Source: CAYUJH01 sp964394585
Lineage (GTDB): Bacteria > Bacteroidota > Bacteroidia > Cytophagales > Flammeovirgaceae
DNA length: 46,907 bases
NCBI GenBank assembly: GCA_964394585.1
Contig: CAYMYI010000021.1
Span: 1 to 46,907 of the forward strand
Direction: 5' to 3'
Shown here: positions 17,662-25,721 of the stretch, one piece after another
Layout of the letters: the number at the start of each line of letters is the position of its first letter
How positions within the stretch are numbered: position 1 is the stretch's first letter
Translations under genes and position numbers: made by a program
Notes under the pieces: generated by a model
What the model saw: only the letters and a program-made list of their open reading frames with translations
What the model was told of the DNA's origin: nothing
Database searches by the model: none

Positions 17662-17949
17662 TCTCTCAGAAAAACTCACGCCTCTCCCGCCATTCTGTTC
17701 CACAGCAAGCAAGCGAAAAACTTCGTTGCAAAACATATTACCCAGGGTATAATTATATGCAAAAAGGGGGGGGACGTACAGTGGTTTAACTCCAAAAAAC
17801 AACTGGTAAACCTTTGGCTGAACTCTTCTTTTCTCAATATCCTTTCGTAAATTGTAGTTAGATATCACTCACGATATGTGCATCATAGCCTTACTACCTG
17901 TCGACTTCATCGATTTTTTCAACGCTTAGCTTAGTTTTTACTTTGTTTT

Positions 17950-19617
17950 ATGCGACAGTATAGCTTTTTCAAAAATTTACAGTACGATTTCCCAGCCGCT
18001 TTAGTGGTATTTCTCGTAGCAGTCCCCCTGTGTTTAGCCATCGCCCTAGCCTCCGGAGCCCCCTTGTTTGCTGGCATTATTTCGGGGTTTGTCGGGGGGA
18101 TTGTAGTGGCAACCATCAGCGGTTCGCACGTTGGTGTAAGTGGGCCGGCTGCGGGGTTGGTCGTCATTGTTGCCGATGCTATCGTGCAGTTGGGCACCAA
18201 CGAACAGGGCGTATATCACCCTGAACGCGGGTATGCTATTTTCCTTTCAGCAGTAGTGTTGAGCGGCATCATTCAGTTGGTTTTCGCTTTTTTGCGAGCA
18301 GGAATTATCGGGTACTTTTTCCCCAATTCGGTGATTAAAGGGATGCTAGCTGCTATTGGTTTACTCATTATTTTAAAGCAAATCCCTCATGCCGTAGGGC
18401 ACGATGTCATCCCCGAGGGCTTCGAAGAGTTTATCCAACAAGATGGAGAGAACACCTTCACGGAATTGATCGTGTCGTTTCAAGATATCAACATAGCAGC
18501 AGTCATCATCACGTTAGTTTCTATGGGAATTTTGTTATTGTGGGAACGCCCCTTCATGAAGAAAAAAGGGCTTTTTAAAATTGTGCAAGGACCGTTGGTC
18601 GTCGTTTTAGCAGGGATAGGCTTCAGCCTTGGATTCGAGCAAACCGAACTGTTCAACCTTGCCCCCGACGAAATGGTACGGATTCCCATTCCCGCAGAAG
18701 AAGGTGGGGTGCTTCATTTGTTTTCTACGCCCGATTGGAGCATGATATTCACTTGGGACGTGCTCCTCATCGGCTTTACCATTGCGGTAGTTGCAAGCCT
18801 TGAAACCTTGCTCTGCGTAGAAGCCACCGATAAACTCGACCCTGCTAAGCACGTAACTCCTACCAACCGAGAACTGATTGCCCAAGGGGTGGGCAACATT
18901 GTATCGGGGTTGATTGGCGGGCTGCCTGTTACCCAAGTAATCGTACGGAGTTCTGCTAACATTCAGTCTGGCGGTCGCTCAAAGGCCTCTGCATTTATTC
19001 ACGGCGTGCTGATTCTACTGAGTGCCCTACTCATACCCCAAGTCTTAAACTTAATTCCGCTTTCAAGTTTAGCTGCTATTTTATTTGTGGTAGGGTTCAA
19101 ACTTGCTCAACCAGCCTTATTCAAAGAGATGATACAGCAAGGTTGGAAGCAATTCTTCCCCTTCATTGTTACCATTGTGGGTATTTTATTCACCGATTTA
19201 CTGATAGGAATTGTAATAGGAATCGTCGTATCAGTATTTTTATTACTCCGCGAGAATTACCGTTTTCCGTTCAATGTTAGGGAAGAACAGCTCGCCAATC
19301 AGCCGCTACGCATCATATTAGCAGAAAATGTAACCTTTCTTAACAAAGCAGCCATTTTGCAAGCACTAAGCCTAATCCCCAACGGCAGCGAAGTGGAAAT
19401 TGACGTTACCCAAACTCAGTACATTCACCCCGATGTAATCGAGATTCTCCAAGATTTTAAGGTACATGCCCAAACCGCCGATATTACGCTCACCATCAAA
19501 GGTGATTTTAACGTGATGAAGCAAAACCGTATAGCAAAACTCAAGAGCTTGCTCAAACGAAGCCATGCGATTATCGTACCATCCGATTCATACTTAAAAT
19601 CGGTGTTTATGTCATAA
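17950..19617 (+). CDS. SulP-family anion transporter with C-terminal STAS domain
   Basis: The 555-residue protein is a SulP/SLC26 transporter. It opens with the family-typical YDFPAALVVFLVAVPLCLAIALASG helix, followed by GVSGPAAGLVVIV. The conserved late block GGLPVTQVIVRSSANIQSGGRSKASA lies near residue 325. About 12-14 membrane segments are followed by a STAS domain from about residue 445 to the end. Substrates in this family include sulfate and bicarbonate, and the sequence does not decide between them. No carbonic anhydrase or sulfate assimilation gene lies nearby. It appears to be a single transcription unit. Confidence 0.93.
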   Translation: MRQYSFFKNLQYDFPAALVVFLVAVPLCLAIALASGAPLFAGIISGFVGGIVVATISGSHVGVSGPAAGLVVIVADAIVQLGTNEQGVYHPERGYAIFLSAVVLSGIIQLVFAFLRAGIIGYFFPNSVIKGMLAAIGLLIILKQIPHAVGHDVIPEGFEEFIQQDGENTFTELIVSFQDINIAAVIITLVSMGILLLWERPFMKKKGLFKIVQGPLVVVLAGIGFSLGFEQTELFNLAPDEMVRIPIPAEEGGVLHLFSTPDWSMIFTWDVLLIGFTIAVVASLETLLCVEATDKLDPAKHVTPTNRELIAQGVGNIVSGLIGGLPVTQVIVRSSANIQSGGRSKASAFIHGVLILLSALLIPQVLNLIPLSSLAAILFVVGFKLAQPALFKEMIQQGWKQFFPFIVTIVGILFTDLLIGIVIGIVVSVFLLLRENYRFPFNVREEQLANQPLRIILAENVTFLNKAAILQALSLIPNGSEVEIDVTQTQYIHPDVIEILQDFKVHAQTADITLTIKGDFNVMKQNRIAKLKSLLKRSHAIIVPSDSYLKSVFMS

Positions 19618-19708
19618 AAAAATAAAAGGAATGATGTTGACAACCAATGTGTTACAAAAAAGAACAGCTTAAAAAGTTGCAAGAGTTATCGTTCAGGTTT
19701 ACCTTTAC

Positions 19709-19748
19709 AGCTTTCGAAAGCTAAAATGTATTTGTAAAAGCAAATACA
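19709..19748. promoter_or_regulatory. Tandem palindrome and hairpin upstream of a 40-residue peptide
   Basis: AGCTTTCGAAAGCT at 19709-19722 is a perfect 14-bp palindrome. Four bases later TGTATTTG (19727-19734) pairs exactly with CAAATACA (19741-19748) around a 6-nt loop. Neither is followed by a T-run, so a terminator is unlikely. They sit 40-80 nt before the small gene at 19789 and could be an operator plus a leader hairpin. Confidence 0.4.
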
Positions 19749-19788
19749 CGGATATGCAAATTTTATTATTCACCAAATTTTATCGCTT

Positions 19789-19911
19789 ATGAGATTCAGA
19801 CTTCCATTCTATCTGAGTCGGACCGAGAAAAAAGTCATCTTAGTACTATTTCTCACGCTAGTAGCAGCCAGAGTAATTTACGTAATGGCACATCCTAGCT
19901 TACTTTTCTAG
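19789..19911 (+). CDS. Small single-helix membrane peptide (40 aa)
   Basis: ATG at 19789 to TAG at 19909-19911 encodes 40 residues. A basic, aromatic start (MRFRLPFYLSRTEKK) is followed by one membrane helix, VILVLFLTLVAARVIYVM, and a short tail. The start ATG overlaps the TGA of a 12-codon frame that begins at 19754, a possible leader. A clear terminator follows at 19947-19980, which supports a real short transcript between the SulP gene and the gene at 20086. I do not recognise a family. Confidence 0.45.
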   Translation: MRFRLPFYLSRTEKKVILVLFLTLVAARVIYVMAHPSLLF

Positions 19912-19946
19912 GAACAGAATTAAACATGTTGGATTTATAACAAGCG

Positions 19947-19980
19947 AAAGCCATCCTATTGCAAAAGGGTGGCTTTTTTT
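19947..19980 (+). terminator. Rho-independent terminator
   Basis: AAAGCCATCC (19947-19956) pairs with GGGTGGCTTT (19967-19976) with one G-U pair, a 10-nt loop, and a T-run of seven. It ends the short transcript carrying the 40-residue peptide. Confidence 0.8.
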
Positions 19981-20085
19981 ATGCCATTGCCTTAATCTGC
20001 GGAGCGGAACATCTCATTTCCACTTTGTGTTAAACTCCAACTACGCTATTGCAACAAACCTTTCCCGATTGTTACATTTGTATAT

Positions 20086-20496
20086 ATGAAAACCGCGGTA
20101 AAACAAATAATGGCATTAAGCGTGATGTACGCTATACTTTTTCAATTTGCCATTCAATTGAAAACGGTTCTTCATTATCAACTCAACAAAGAAGCACTTA
20201 CCCAAAAGTATTGTGTAAACAAAAATAAACCTGAAGTTTCTTGTTTTGCACGGTGCTACCTCAACAAAGAACTCAAAGCCCAAAAGCCAGTTCCAGAAGG
20301 TGAAGAAGAAGCGGCTCCCGTATCAGAGTCTTCTTCTTTCAAATTTTCCATTTTGTACTTTGTGCGCTACTCGCTTGCTCCTTGGGTAATGCCTGCCTCT
20401 GAAAATCGCTTGCAGAACGCAACGCGCTACCTAAACCTAGTACAACAAACTTGGGGAAATAGCCCCTTTCACCCCCCCATTTTTCAGAAAAGATAG
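20086..20496 (+). CDS. Small exported/membrane protein with CX9CX3C motif
   Basis: The 136-residue protein has a hydrophobic N-terminus (about 7-25) that could be a signal anchor, then C43, C53 and C57 in the arrangement YCVNKNK...SCFARCYLNKEL. An acidic Pro/Glu linker follows (about 66-80), and then an aromatic tail ending in FHPPIF. Small Bacteroidota proteins of this pattern (C-x-NK, C-x3-C-YLxK) are ones I associate with copper or haem related loci, though I cannot name a domain. It lies 312 nt upstream of the MbnH/MbnP gene group on the same strand. The cysteines suggest metal binding or thiol chemistry in the periplasm. This role is inferred. Confidence 0.65.
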   Translation: MKTAVKQIMALSVMYAILFQFAIQLKTVLHYQLNKEALTQKYCVNKNKPEVSCFARCYLNKELKAQKPVPEGEEEAAPVSESSSFKFSILYFVRYSLAPWVMPASENRLQNATRYLNLVQQTWGNSPFHPPIFQKR

Positions 20497-20676
20497 AACC
20501 GGTTATCCCGTTACGTAGAGTAGGCTGAAAAGCCAAATAGCCTTTATGGGCACTTAAAAGTAGCCGTAGGTAACCTTTCGCGTTCCATTTCATGTTTTAT
20601 ATACTCGAAACTACTTGGTCTGAAGGAGTTCGATTTGGTAAATCTTCAAAAAAAGATTAGTCAAATCACGATATTC

Positions 20677-20716
20677 CTCCAATCATGTAAACCTCAGTAT
20701 ACAGACTTATTTCACC
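20677..20716 (+). repeat. 40-bp direct repeat, copy 1
   Basis: This copy begins CTCCAATCATGTAAACC and ends GACTTATTTCACC. It is identical over 40 bases to the copy at 20750-20789, with a 33-bp unique spacer between them. The flanks differ on both sides. Both copies lie in the 312-nt non-coding stretch 20497-20808, ahead of the MbnH/MbnP gene group. I see nothing else certain in that stretch. Confidence 0.9.
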
Positions 20717-20749
20717 ATCATGCAGGACTTGTTAATAATTTACGGGATA

Positions 20750-20789
20750 CTCCAATCATGTAAACCTCAGTATACAGACTTATTTCACC
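20750..20789 (+). repeat. 40-bp direct repeat, copy 2
   Basis: Exact second copy, ending 19 nt before the ATG of the first MbnH-like gene. The period is 73 bp. The repeat has only a 6-bp internal palindrome (GTATAC). Its position suggests a duplicated promoter or operator element more than a coding feature. Confidence 0.9.
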
Positions 20790-20808
20790 CTTAAATTTCG
20801 ACTAGCTG

Positions 20809-21945
20809 ATGAAAAAGACCATCGCTTGGGCGAGTTTAAGCGTAAGTTTGGTGTTGTTTCTGTTAGCAGCGTGTAGCGATAACAACGAATCGCTTTCCCC
20901 GCAGGCTACCTATAACCCTACCCTGCTTACGCTCAATACGCCGTACTATTTTGGATCTAACTACGAAATTCCGCCCGATAACCCCACTACCGAAGAAGGC
21001 GTGGAACTCGGCAGAATGTTGTTTTACGAAAAGAAACTCTCAGGCGACAATACGCAATCGTGTGGGAGTTGCCACCAGCAGCGCAAAGCGTTTACCGATG
21101 GCAACCGGTTCAGCAAAGGCATCGAAGGTTTGGACGGAACCAAAAATGCGATGTCGCTTGCCAATTTGCTATGGACCCCTCGGTTCTTTTGGGATGGCCG
21201 CAGTGTATCGCTCGAAGAACAGGCACTCATTCCCATCCAAGATCCCATCGAAATGCACGAAACACTCGAAAATGCCGTAGCTAAATTGCAGGCTACCGAA
21301 ATATATCCGCCTCGGTTTTTTGCCGCTTTCGGCAGCGATTCCATCACCGCAACGAATATTGGAAAAGCCTTAGCGCAATTTCAGCGAACGCTCATTTCTG
21401 CCGACTCTAAGTACGACCGCTACCTACGAGGCGAGTACCAGCCTACCGAGCTCGAAATGGAAGGAATTACGCTATTTCAAACGCATCCGATTGCCGAAAT
21501 TGGCTTGCGGGGGGGCAACTGCGGCGACTGCCACTTGGGTGCGCTCACCTCGGGCGATTTGAACGGGTTTCAGGGCTTTCATAACAACGGGCTCGATACC
21601 GACGAAAACCTAAAACCCGGCTTGGCAAAAGTTACCGGCAATGCATTTGATAGGGGGAAATTCAAAGCGCCTACCCTGCGCAATATCGCCTTAACGGCAC
21701 CGTACATGCACGACGGCAGGTTTGCTACCTTAGAAGAAGTACTAGAACACTATGACCAACACATTCAGCGAAGCGAAACGCTCGATCCACTGATTATTGA
21801 GGCTAGTAACGAAATCGTGATTCCCGGCGAACCGATTAAACTACACCTCACCACACGCGAAAAGGAAGCGATTCTTTCTTTCCTACACATGCTTACCGAT
21901 TCTTCTTTCATTCAAAATGAAAAATTTTCCAATCCTTTTAATTGA
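20809..21945 (+). CDS. MbnH-like diheme cytochrome c peroxidase/MauG-family lipoprotein 1
   Basis: The 378-residue product has a lipoprotein signal (Cys22 after LFLLAA) and two c-type haem sites: CGSCH at 85-89 and CGDCH at 238-242. The family signature PTLRNIALTAPYMHDGRFATLEEVLEHY spans about 288-315, with Met300 as candidate axial ligand. Trp122 and Trp128 between the haem domains may serve electron transfer. In methanotrophs MbnH uses a bis-Fe(IV) state to oxidise a Trp of MbnP to kynurenine. An MbnP-like gene begins 8 nt after this stop, which favours MbnH over a simple peroxide-scavenging CCP. It is the first gene of a five-gene run preceded by exact 40-bp repeats. Confidence 0.88.
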   Translation: MKKTIAWASLSVSLVLFLLAACSDNNESLSPQATYNPTLLTLNTPYYFGSNYEIPPDNPTTEEGVELGRMLFYEKKLSGDNTQSCGSCHQQRKAFTDGNRFSKGIEGLDGTKNAMSLANLLWTPRFFWDGRSVSLEEQALIPIQDPIEMHETLENAVAKLQATEIYPPRFFAAFGSDSITATNIGKALAQFQRTLISADSKYDRYLRGEYQPTELEMEGITLFQTHPIAEIGLRGGNCGDCHLGALTSGDLNGFQGFHNNGLDTDENLKPGLAKVTGNAFDRGKFKAPTLRNIALTAPYMHDGRFATLEEVLEHYDQHIQRSETLDPLIIEASNEIVIPGEPIKLHLTTREKEAILSFLHMLTDSSFIQNEKFSNPFN

Positions 21946-21953
21946 TAAAAAAC

Positions 21954-22718
21954 ATGCGAAGAATACATCTTTTTTTATTTGTTTTTATAGCGGTTTTTTC
22001 TGCCGCTTGCGACGACGACAACGAAGCGCTACCCAATGCTTCCCTTGAAATTTCCATCGCGCATTTAGTAGATAATTCACCCATTATTTTTAATACAAAG
22101 CGATACAAAAATGCCGTAGGAAATGAATACGACATTCAAGAATTTAAATACTATGTAAGCAATGTAAAGTTGCGTAACAAAAGTACTGGGGCGTTTTACC
22201 ACGTACCGGAAGGCTATTACCTAGTGCAGCCTACAGAAACCAACCATGTGTTTTCCATTTCGATTCCGGGAATTCCAGCTGGCACGTACAACGAACTTGA
22301 ATTTGCCATTGGAGTAGATAACGCCAAGAACTACTCGCTCGATAATGTCGGCGATTTGGACCCCTCGAACAACATGGTATGGGATTGGAACACAGGGTAC
22401 AAGTTTTTATTGTTAGAAGGCAGCTTTTACCCCGCCGATGGCAGCGAAACACGTGGTCTGGTCTATCATATAGGGAGCGATGCCAACTACCGAATCTTGA
22501 AGTTTCCCCTTGCAGAAAACGGGGCAAACAACCTGTCGCTCACAGCCGGTGGCAGGGTTCGAATAGCATTGAATGCCGAAGTATCGGAGATATTTACCAA
22601 CCCAACCGACATCGACTTAGAAGAGCACAACGTGGTGATGTTCGAGGCTATCTCTCGCAATGTTGCCGATAACTACGCCAACAACATGTTTCGGTTAAAC
22701 GAGACTGTCGTCGATTAA
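21954..22718 (+). CDS. MbnP-like copper-site lipoprotein 1
   Basis: The product is 254 residues from the ATG at 21954. A TTG at 21942 is in frame, but the lipoprotein signal (MRRIHLFLFVFIAVFSAAC, Cys19) favours the ATG. MbnP hallmarks are present: the early FKYYVSNVKL segment, MVWDWNTGYKFLLLEG at about 141-156, YHIGSDANY, and a late DNYANNMF. In characterised MbnP a conserved tryptophan is converted to kynurenine and takes part in copper binding; Trp143 and Trp145 are the candidates here. The gene lies 8 nt after the first MbnH-like gene and 83 nt before a second MbnP paralogue. The mature protein should be periplasm-facing and lipid-anchored. Confidence 0.86.
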   Translation: MRRIHLFLFVFIAVFSAACDDDNEALPNASLEISIAHLVDNSPIIFNTKRYKNAVGNEYDIQEFKYYVSNVKLRNKSTGAFYHVPEGYYLVQPTETNHVFSISIPGIPAGTYNELEFAIGVDNAKNYSLDNVGDLDPSNNMVWDWNTGYKFLLLEGSFYPADGSETRGLVYHIGSDANYRILKFPLAENGANNLSLTAGGRVRIALNAEVSEIFTNPTDIDLEEHNVVMFEAISRNVADNYANNMFRLNETVVD

Positions 22719-22801
22719 CAAAAAACCATTAACGTTTTACCGTTCTGATTCCTTCAACCATCATCTTTTGTTTTTTTATTCAATTTTAAAATCTAAATGT
22801 C

Positions 22802-23593
22802 ATGAATTTAAAGAATCTAAATTTTTCTGCCTTTTTTATTTTTTGCGCACTTTTATTTTCTGCTTGTAGCGATGATAACGACAGCTCACCCCTGCCCAAT
22901 GGCGAACTAAGCCTTATGTTTGAAAGTAAGTTTGGAGACCAAAGCTTAACGTTAGGCACTGAGTATACCACCCCCGAAGGCGAGCAAGTAATTTTTTCTC
23001 AGTTTCGATACATTCTTAGTAATGTGATTTTGATACAAGACGATGGTACCGAATACCTCGTGCCCGATTCATATTATTTTATGGGGCAACCCGCCGATGG
23101 AGAAAAGCGGGAGATGATTCAGGTATCGGAGGTTCCAGGAGGAACATACATCGGAATTAAGTTTGCCGTAGGCGTTGATGAAGCCACCAACTCTAGTACC
23201 GATACCTTTGAAAAAGGAGAACTAAAAGCCGGTATAGGAATGGATTGGGGCTGGAATTCGGGCTATAAGTTCATCAATTGGGAAGGTACGTATACCAATA
23301 CTACGCTCGGTAGCCAAGTTCCTTTCAAACTGCACGTGGGTACAAATGCTAATTACAAAGTTGTTGAGCACATATTTGCTCAGCCTATTACTATTTCGGG
23401 CAATGGCAGTAGTATGGTACATTTTGAAGTAATGGCAGACCGCGTATTTCAGGGAATTCAATTCAACGAAATTGGGTTAAACTTCGCTGAAGGCACGTTC
23501 ACAGGTATTATGGTAGGCCCTGCCGATAAGGCTGCACAAGTAGCAGATAACTATGCACAAATGTTTATGCTACACCACGCAGAAGGCATTTAA
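22802..23593 (+). CDS. MbnP-like copper-site lipoprotein 2
   Basis: This 263-residue paralogue of the preceding gene has its own lipoprotein signal (Cys22 after ALLFSA). It keeps the family blocks: FSQFRYILSNV near 65-75, GMDWGWNSGYKFINWEG at 146-162, LHVGTNANYK near 178-187, and VADNYAQMF near the end. Trp149, Trp151 and Trp160 are candidate modification or copper-site residues. The two MbnP-like proteins are clearly diverged outside these blocks, so the duplication is not recent. The second MbnH-like gene follows within about 16 nt, which suggests each MbnP has its own partner enzyme. Confidence 0.86.
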   Translation: MNLKNLNFSAFFIFCALLFSACSDDNDSSPLPNGELSLMFESKFGDQSLTLGTEYTTPEGEQVIFSQFRYILSNVILIQDDGTEYLVPDSYYFMGQPADGEKREMIQVSEVPGGTYIGIKFAVGVDEATNSSTDTFEKGELKAGIGMDWGWNSGYKFINWEGTYTNTTLGSQVPFKLHVGTNANYKVVEHIFAQPITISGNGSSMVHFEVMADRVFQGIQFNEIGLNFAEGTFTGIMVGPADKAAQVADNYAQMFMLHHAEGI

Positions 23594-23609
23594 TAAATGC
23601 ATGTATCCC

Positions 23610-24653
23610 ATGAAAAACACCCTTTTTAGCATCGTTTTTTTATGGGGAGTAGTGGCTTGTTCTACTGAAACAGAAACGGTGGTACCGCCCTCGGTGGTGC
23701 CACCATATTTTGCTTCAGATATCCCTTCTCCTGAAAGAAACCCACTCACCGCCGAGGGTATCGAATTGGGCAGACGGCTGTTTTATGATCCGGCACTGTC
23801 GGCAAACGGCGTAATCTCGTGTGCAAGTTGCCACCAACAAACCATTGCGTTTACCGATGGCGAAGCATTGAGTGCAAAAGGCGTTTCTGGAAAACCACTG
23901 TTGCGCCATGCTCCTACCTTGACCAACCTCGCTTGGCACGAAAACGGCTTGTTTTGGGAAGGAGGTGCAACCGATTTAGAATCGCTTACGTTTGCGCCCC
24001 TCACACACCCAGACGAGATGGCGATGGATTTGGAGCAATTGGTGGAAATCTTAAAAACGCGCTACGATTACCCCCAACGGTTTCAGCGGGCATTCGGCAT
24101 TGATACCATTCATGTGGCGTTTGTAGCAAGAGCTCTGGCGCAATTTCAGCGGACGCTCATTTCGGATGATAGCCGTTACGACCGCTACCGCCGCAACGAA
24201 GCCACTCTTGCCGAACCAGAATTACGTGGGATGACCGTATTTCAACAAAAATGCGCCTCTTGCCACTCCAGCGATTTTTTTACTGACCACGCCTTCCATA
24301 ACAATGGATTAAACGCCTCCTTCCCTGATGGTTTTGAGGGCATATTCCAAGGGCGCTTTCGGATTACGCTCGACCCTACCGATATGGGCAAGTATAAAAC
24401 ACCTACGTTGCGCAATGTGATGCTCACTGCACCGTACATGCACGATGGCAGGTTTGCCACCATCGAAGAAGTGCTACAGCACTATACGAACGGAATGTAC
24501 GACTCGCCCACCCTTGCACCGGTATTTCGGCAGGAAGATGGACAGTTAGGACTCTCGCTCACCCAACAAGAACAGCAAGATCTTATCGCCTTTTTACATA
24601 CCCTTACAGATTCTACTTTCATACAAAATCCTCAATTTTCAAATCCTTTTTAA
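23610..24653 (+). CDS. MbnH-like diheme cytochrome c peroxidase/MauG-family lipoprotein 2
   Basis: From the ATG at 23610 the product has 347 residues, with a lipoprotein signal ending VVAC (Cys17). The in-frame ATG at 23601 is an alternative start. Haem sites are CASCH at 71-75 and CASCH at 215-219, and PTLRNVMLTAPYMHDGRF places candidate ligand Met277. Its C-terminus (LTDSTFIQNPQFSNPF) is nearly the same as that of the first MbnH-like protein, whereas the interiors differ. It follows the second MbnP-like gene closely and directly abuts the outer-membrane-type gene at 24654. The stop and next start are adjacent, so translation is probably coupled. Confidence 0.87.
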   Translation: MKNTLFSIVFLWGVVACSTETETVVPPSVVPPYFASDIPSPERNPLTAEGIELGRRLFYDPALSANGVISCASCHQQTIAFTDGEALSAKGVSGKPLLRHAPTLTNLAWHENGLFWEGGATDLESLTFAPLTHPDEMAMDLEQLVEILKTRYDYPQRFQRAFGIDTIHVAFVARALAQFQRTLISDDSRYDRYRRNEATLAEPELRGMTVFQQKCASCHSSDFFTDHAFHNNGLNASFPDGFEGIFQGRFRITLDPTDMGKYKTPTLRNVMLTAPYMHDGRFATIEEVLQHYTNGMYDSPTLAPVFRQEDGQLGLSLTQQEQQDLIAFLHTLTDSTFIQNPQFSNPF

Positions 24654-25631
24654 ATGAAAAAATATATACTGCTTTTCGGGACTCTCTTTGCCTTTGTATC
24701 GCAAAATTACGCCTGCGATGGCTGCAATATTTATGAATATACTAGTTTGAACAACCGCAGTTTTATTGGTTTTTTCTATCGGTACCGAGCATTCAATGGC
24801 TATGCCCACCTAGACAACCGACATAATTTCCGTTTGCCTACCAATGCGCGCATGGGGCATGAGCCTGAAGCCAACGGCATGTATGCCGATAAGTCGCCTG
24901 CTGATTTCGAAACGTACACTTCGTATGAGCTACGCGGCAATTTCACTTGGAAAGAGAAAATCAATGTTCAATTTATTTTGCCCTATGAGCAAAACGTGGT
25001 GTACTACGAGCGCATCATGCAATTCCCTAACCCAGAAACGGATACTACTTTACGCATAGAAGGTTGGGGCGACCTAATGCTAGCTGCCGACTATATTTTT
25101 ATGAAGAGTAACGGAAAATGGAAACACATTTTTCGCCCTGGGTTTGCCGTGCGGTTACCCACCGGGCAGTACCAACAAACAGGATCAGATGGCACACTAC
25201 ACGACCCCGTCGTGCAACCCGGCACGGGGGCTTGGGGATGGGTTTTCCGAGCGAATTACCTTGCCAGCTATCGGAATACAGGTTTTTTGTGCGCTGTAAA
25301 CTACCAACTGAGTGGAAACGGACAGCACGGCTACGATTTTGCCAATAGCTTTAATGCCAGTGCCGATGTGTTTCAGCAATTTTTTATGGGTAACATAGCG
25401 ATTGTGCCCCGCCTAGGGGCATATATGGAGCGTGCAAGCTACGACCACTACCAGAACCAGGTACAACAGCTTACGGGCGGTACTTCGTGGTTTGCCAACT
25501 TTGCTCTTGACTTCAACCTCGAAAAGTGGACTGTACAGCTAGCCTTTCAGCAACCTGTTGCTGAATCGCTACACGGCAATCAGTTAGGCAACGCAGGCCG
25601 GCTCAATATCGGATTGGTGAAAGGGTTCTGA
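24654..25631 (+). CDS. Predicted outer-membrane beta-barrel protein with N-terminal CxxC
   Basis: The 325-residue protein has a signal peptide (about 1-20). The mature sequence starts CDGCNIYEYTSLNNRSFIGF, with Cys21 and Cys24. The rest is alternating aromatic and polar strands with frequent Gly and Tyr, ending in a strand LNIGLVKGF, as in outer-membrane barrels of about 10-14 strands. The sequence before the first Cys (QNYA) lacks Leu at -3, so it is not a standard lipobox. It is the fifth gene of the MbnH/MbnP run, with its ATG directly after the previous stop. Metal passage or metal sensing at the outer membrane is a reasonable inference from context, and no named family was recognised. 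Confidence 0.72.
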   Translation: MKKYILLFGTLFAFVSQNYACDGCNIYEYTSLNNRSFIGFFYRYRAFNGYAHLDNRHNFRLPTNARMGHEPEANGMYADKSPADFETYTSYELRGNFTWKEKINVQFILPYEQNVVYYERIMQFPNPETDTTLRIEGWGDLMLAADYIFMKSNGKWKHIFRPGFAVRLPTGQYQQTGSDGTLHDPVVQPGTGAWGWVFRANYLASYRNTGFLCAVNYQLSGNGQHGYDFANSFNASADVFQQFFMGNIAIVPRLGAYMERASYDHYQNQVQQLTGGTSWFANFALDFNLEKWTVQLAFQQPVAESLHGNQLGNAGRLNIGLVKGF

Positions 25632-25666
25632 GCTAAGGAAGAATTTAGAATTATGTAAGGAGCCGT

Positions 25667-25707
25667 GGTCATCCAGAATAAATGCTTATACACTTTTCAG
25701 GATGACC
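25667..25707 (+). terminator. Possible terminator between converging genes
   Basis: GGTCATCC (25667-25674) pairs with GGATGACC (25700-25707) around a 25-nt loop and is followed by a pyrimidine- and T-rich stretch (CATTCCTTTTTCTTTTATT). The large loop makes it a moderate call. It lies between the end of the barrel gene and the end of the converging S41 peptidase gene. Confidence 0.5.
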
Positions 25708-25721
25708 CATTCCTTTTTCTT

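Noticed and set aside
20677..20789. Two 40-bp repeats with a 33-bp spacer as a minimal CRISPR array
   Set aside because: Only two repeats, no cas gene in the window, no dyad in the repeat beyond 6 bp, and the position fits a duplicated promoter element better.
23715..24103. Several frames of 70-95 codons inside the second MbnH-like gene
   Set aside because: All overlap the haem-binding reading frame and lack recognisable domains.
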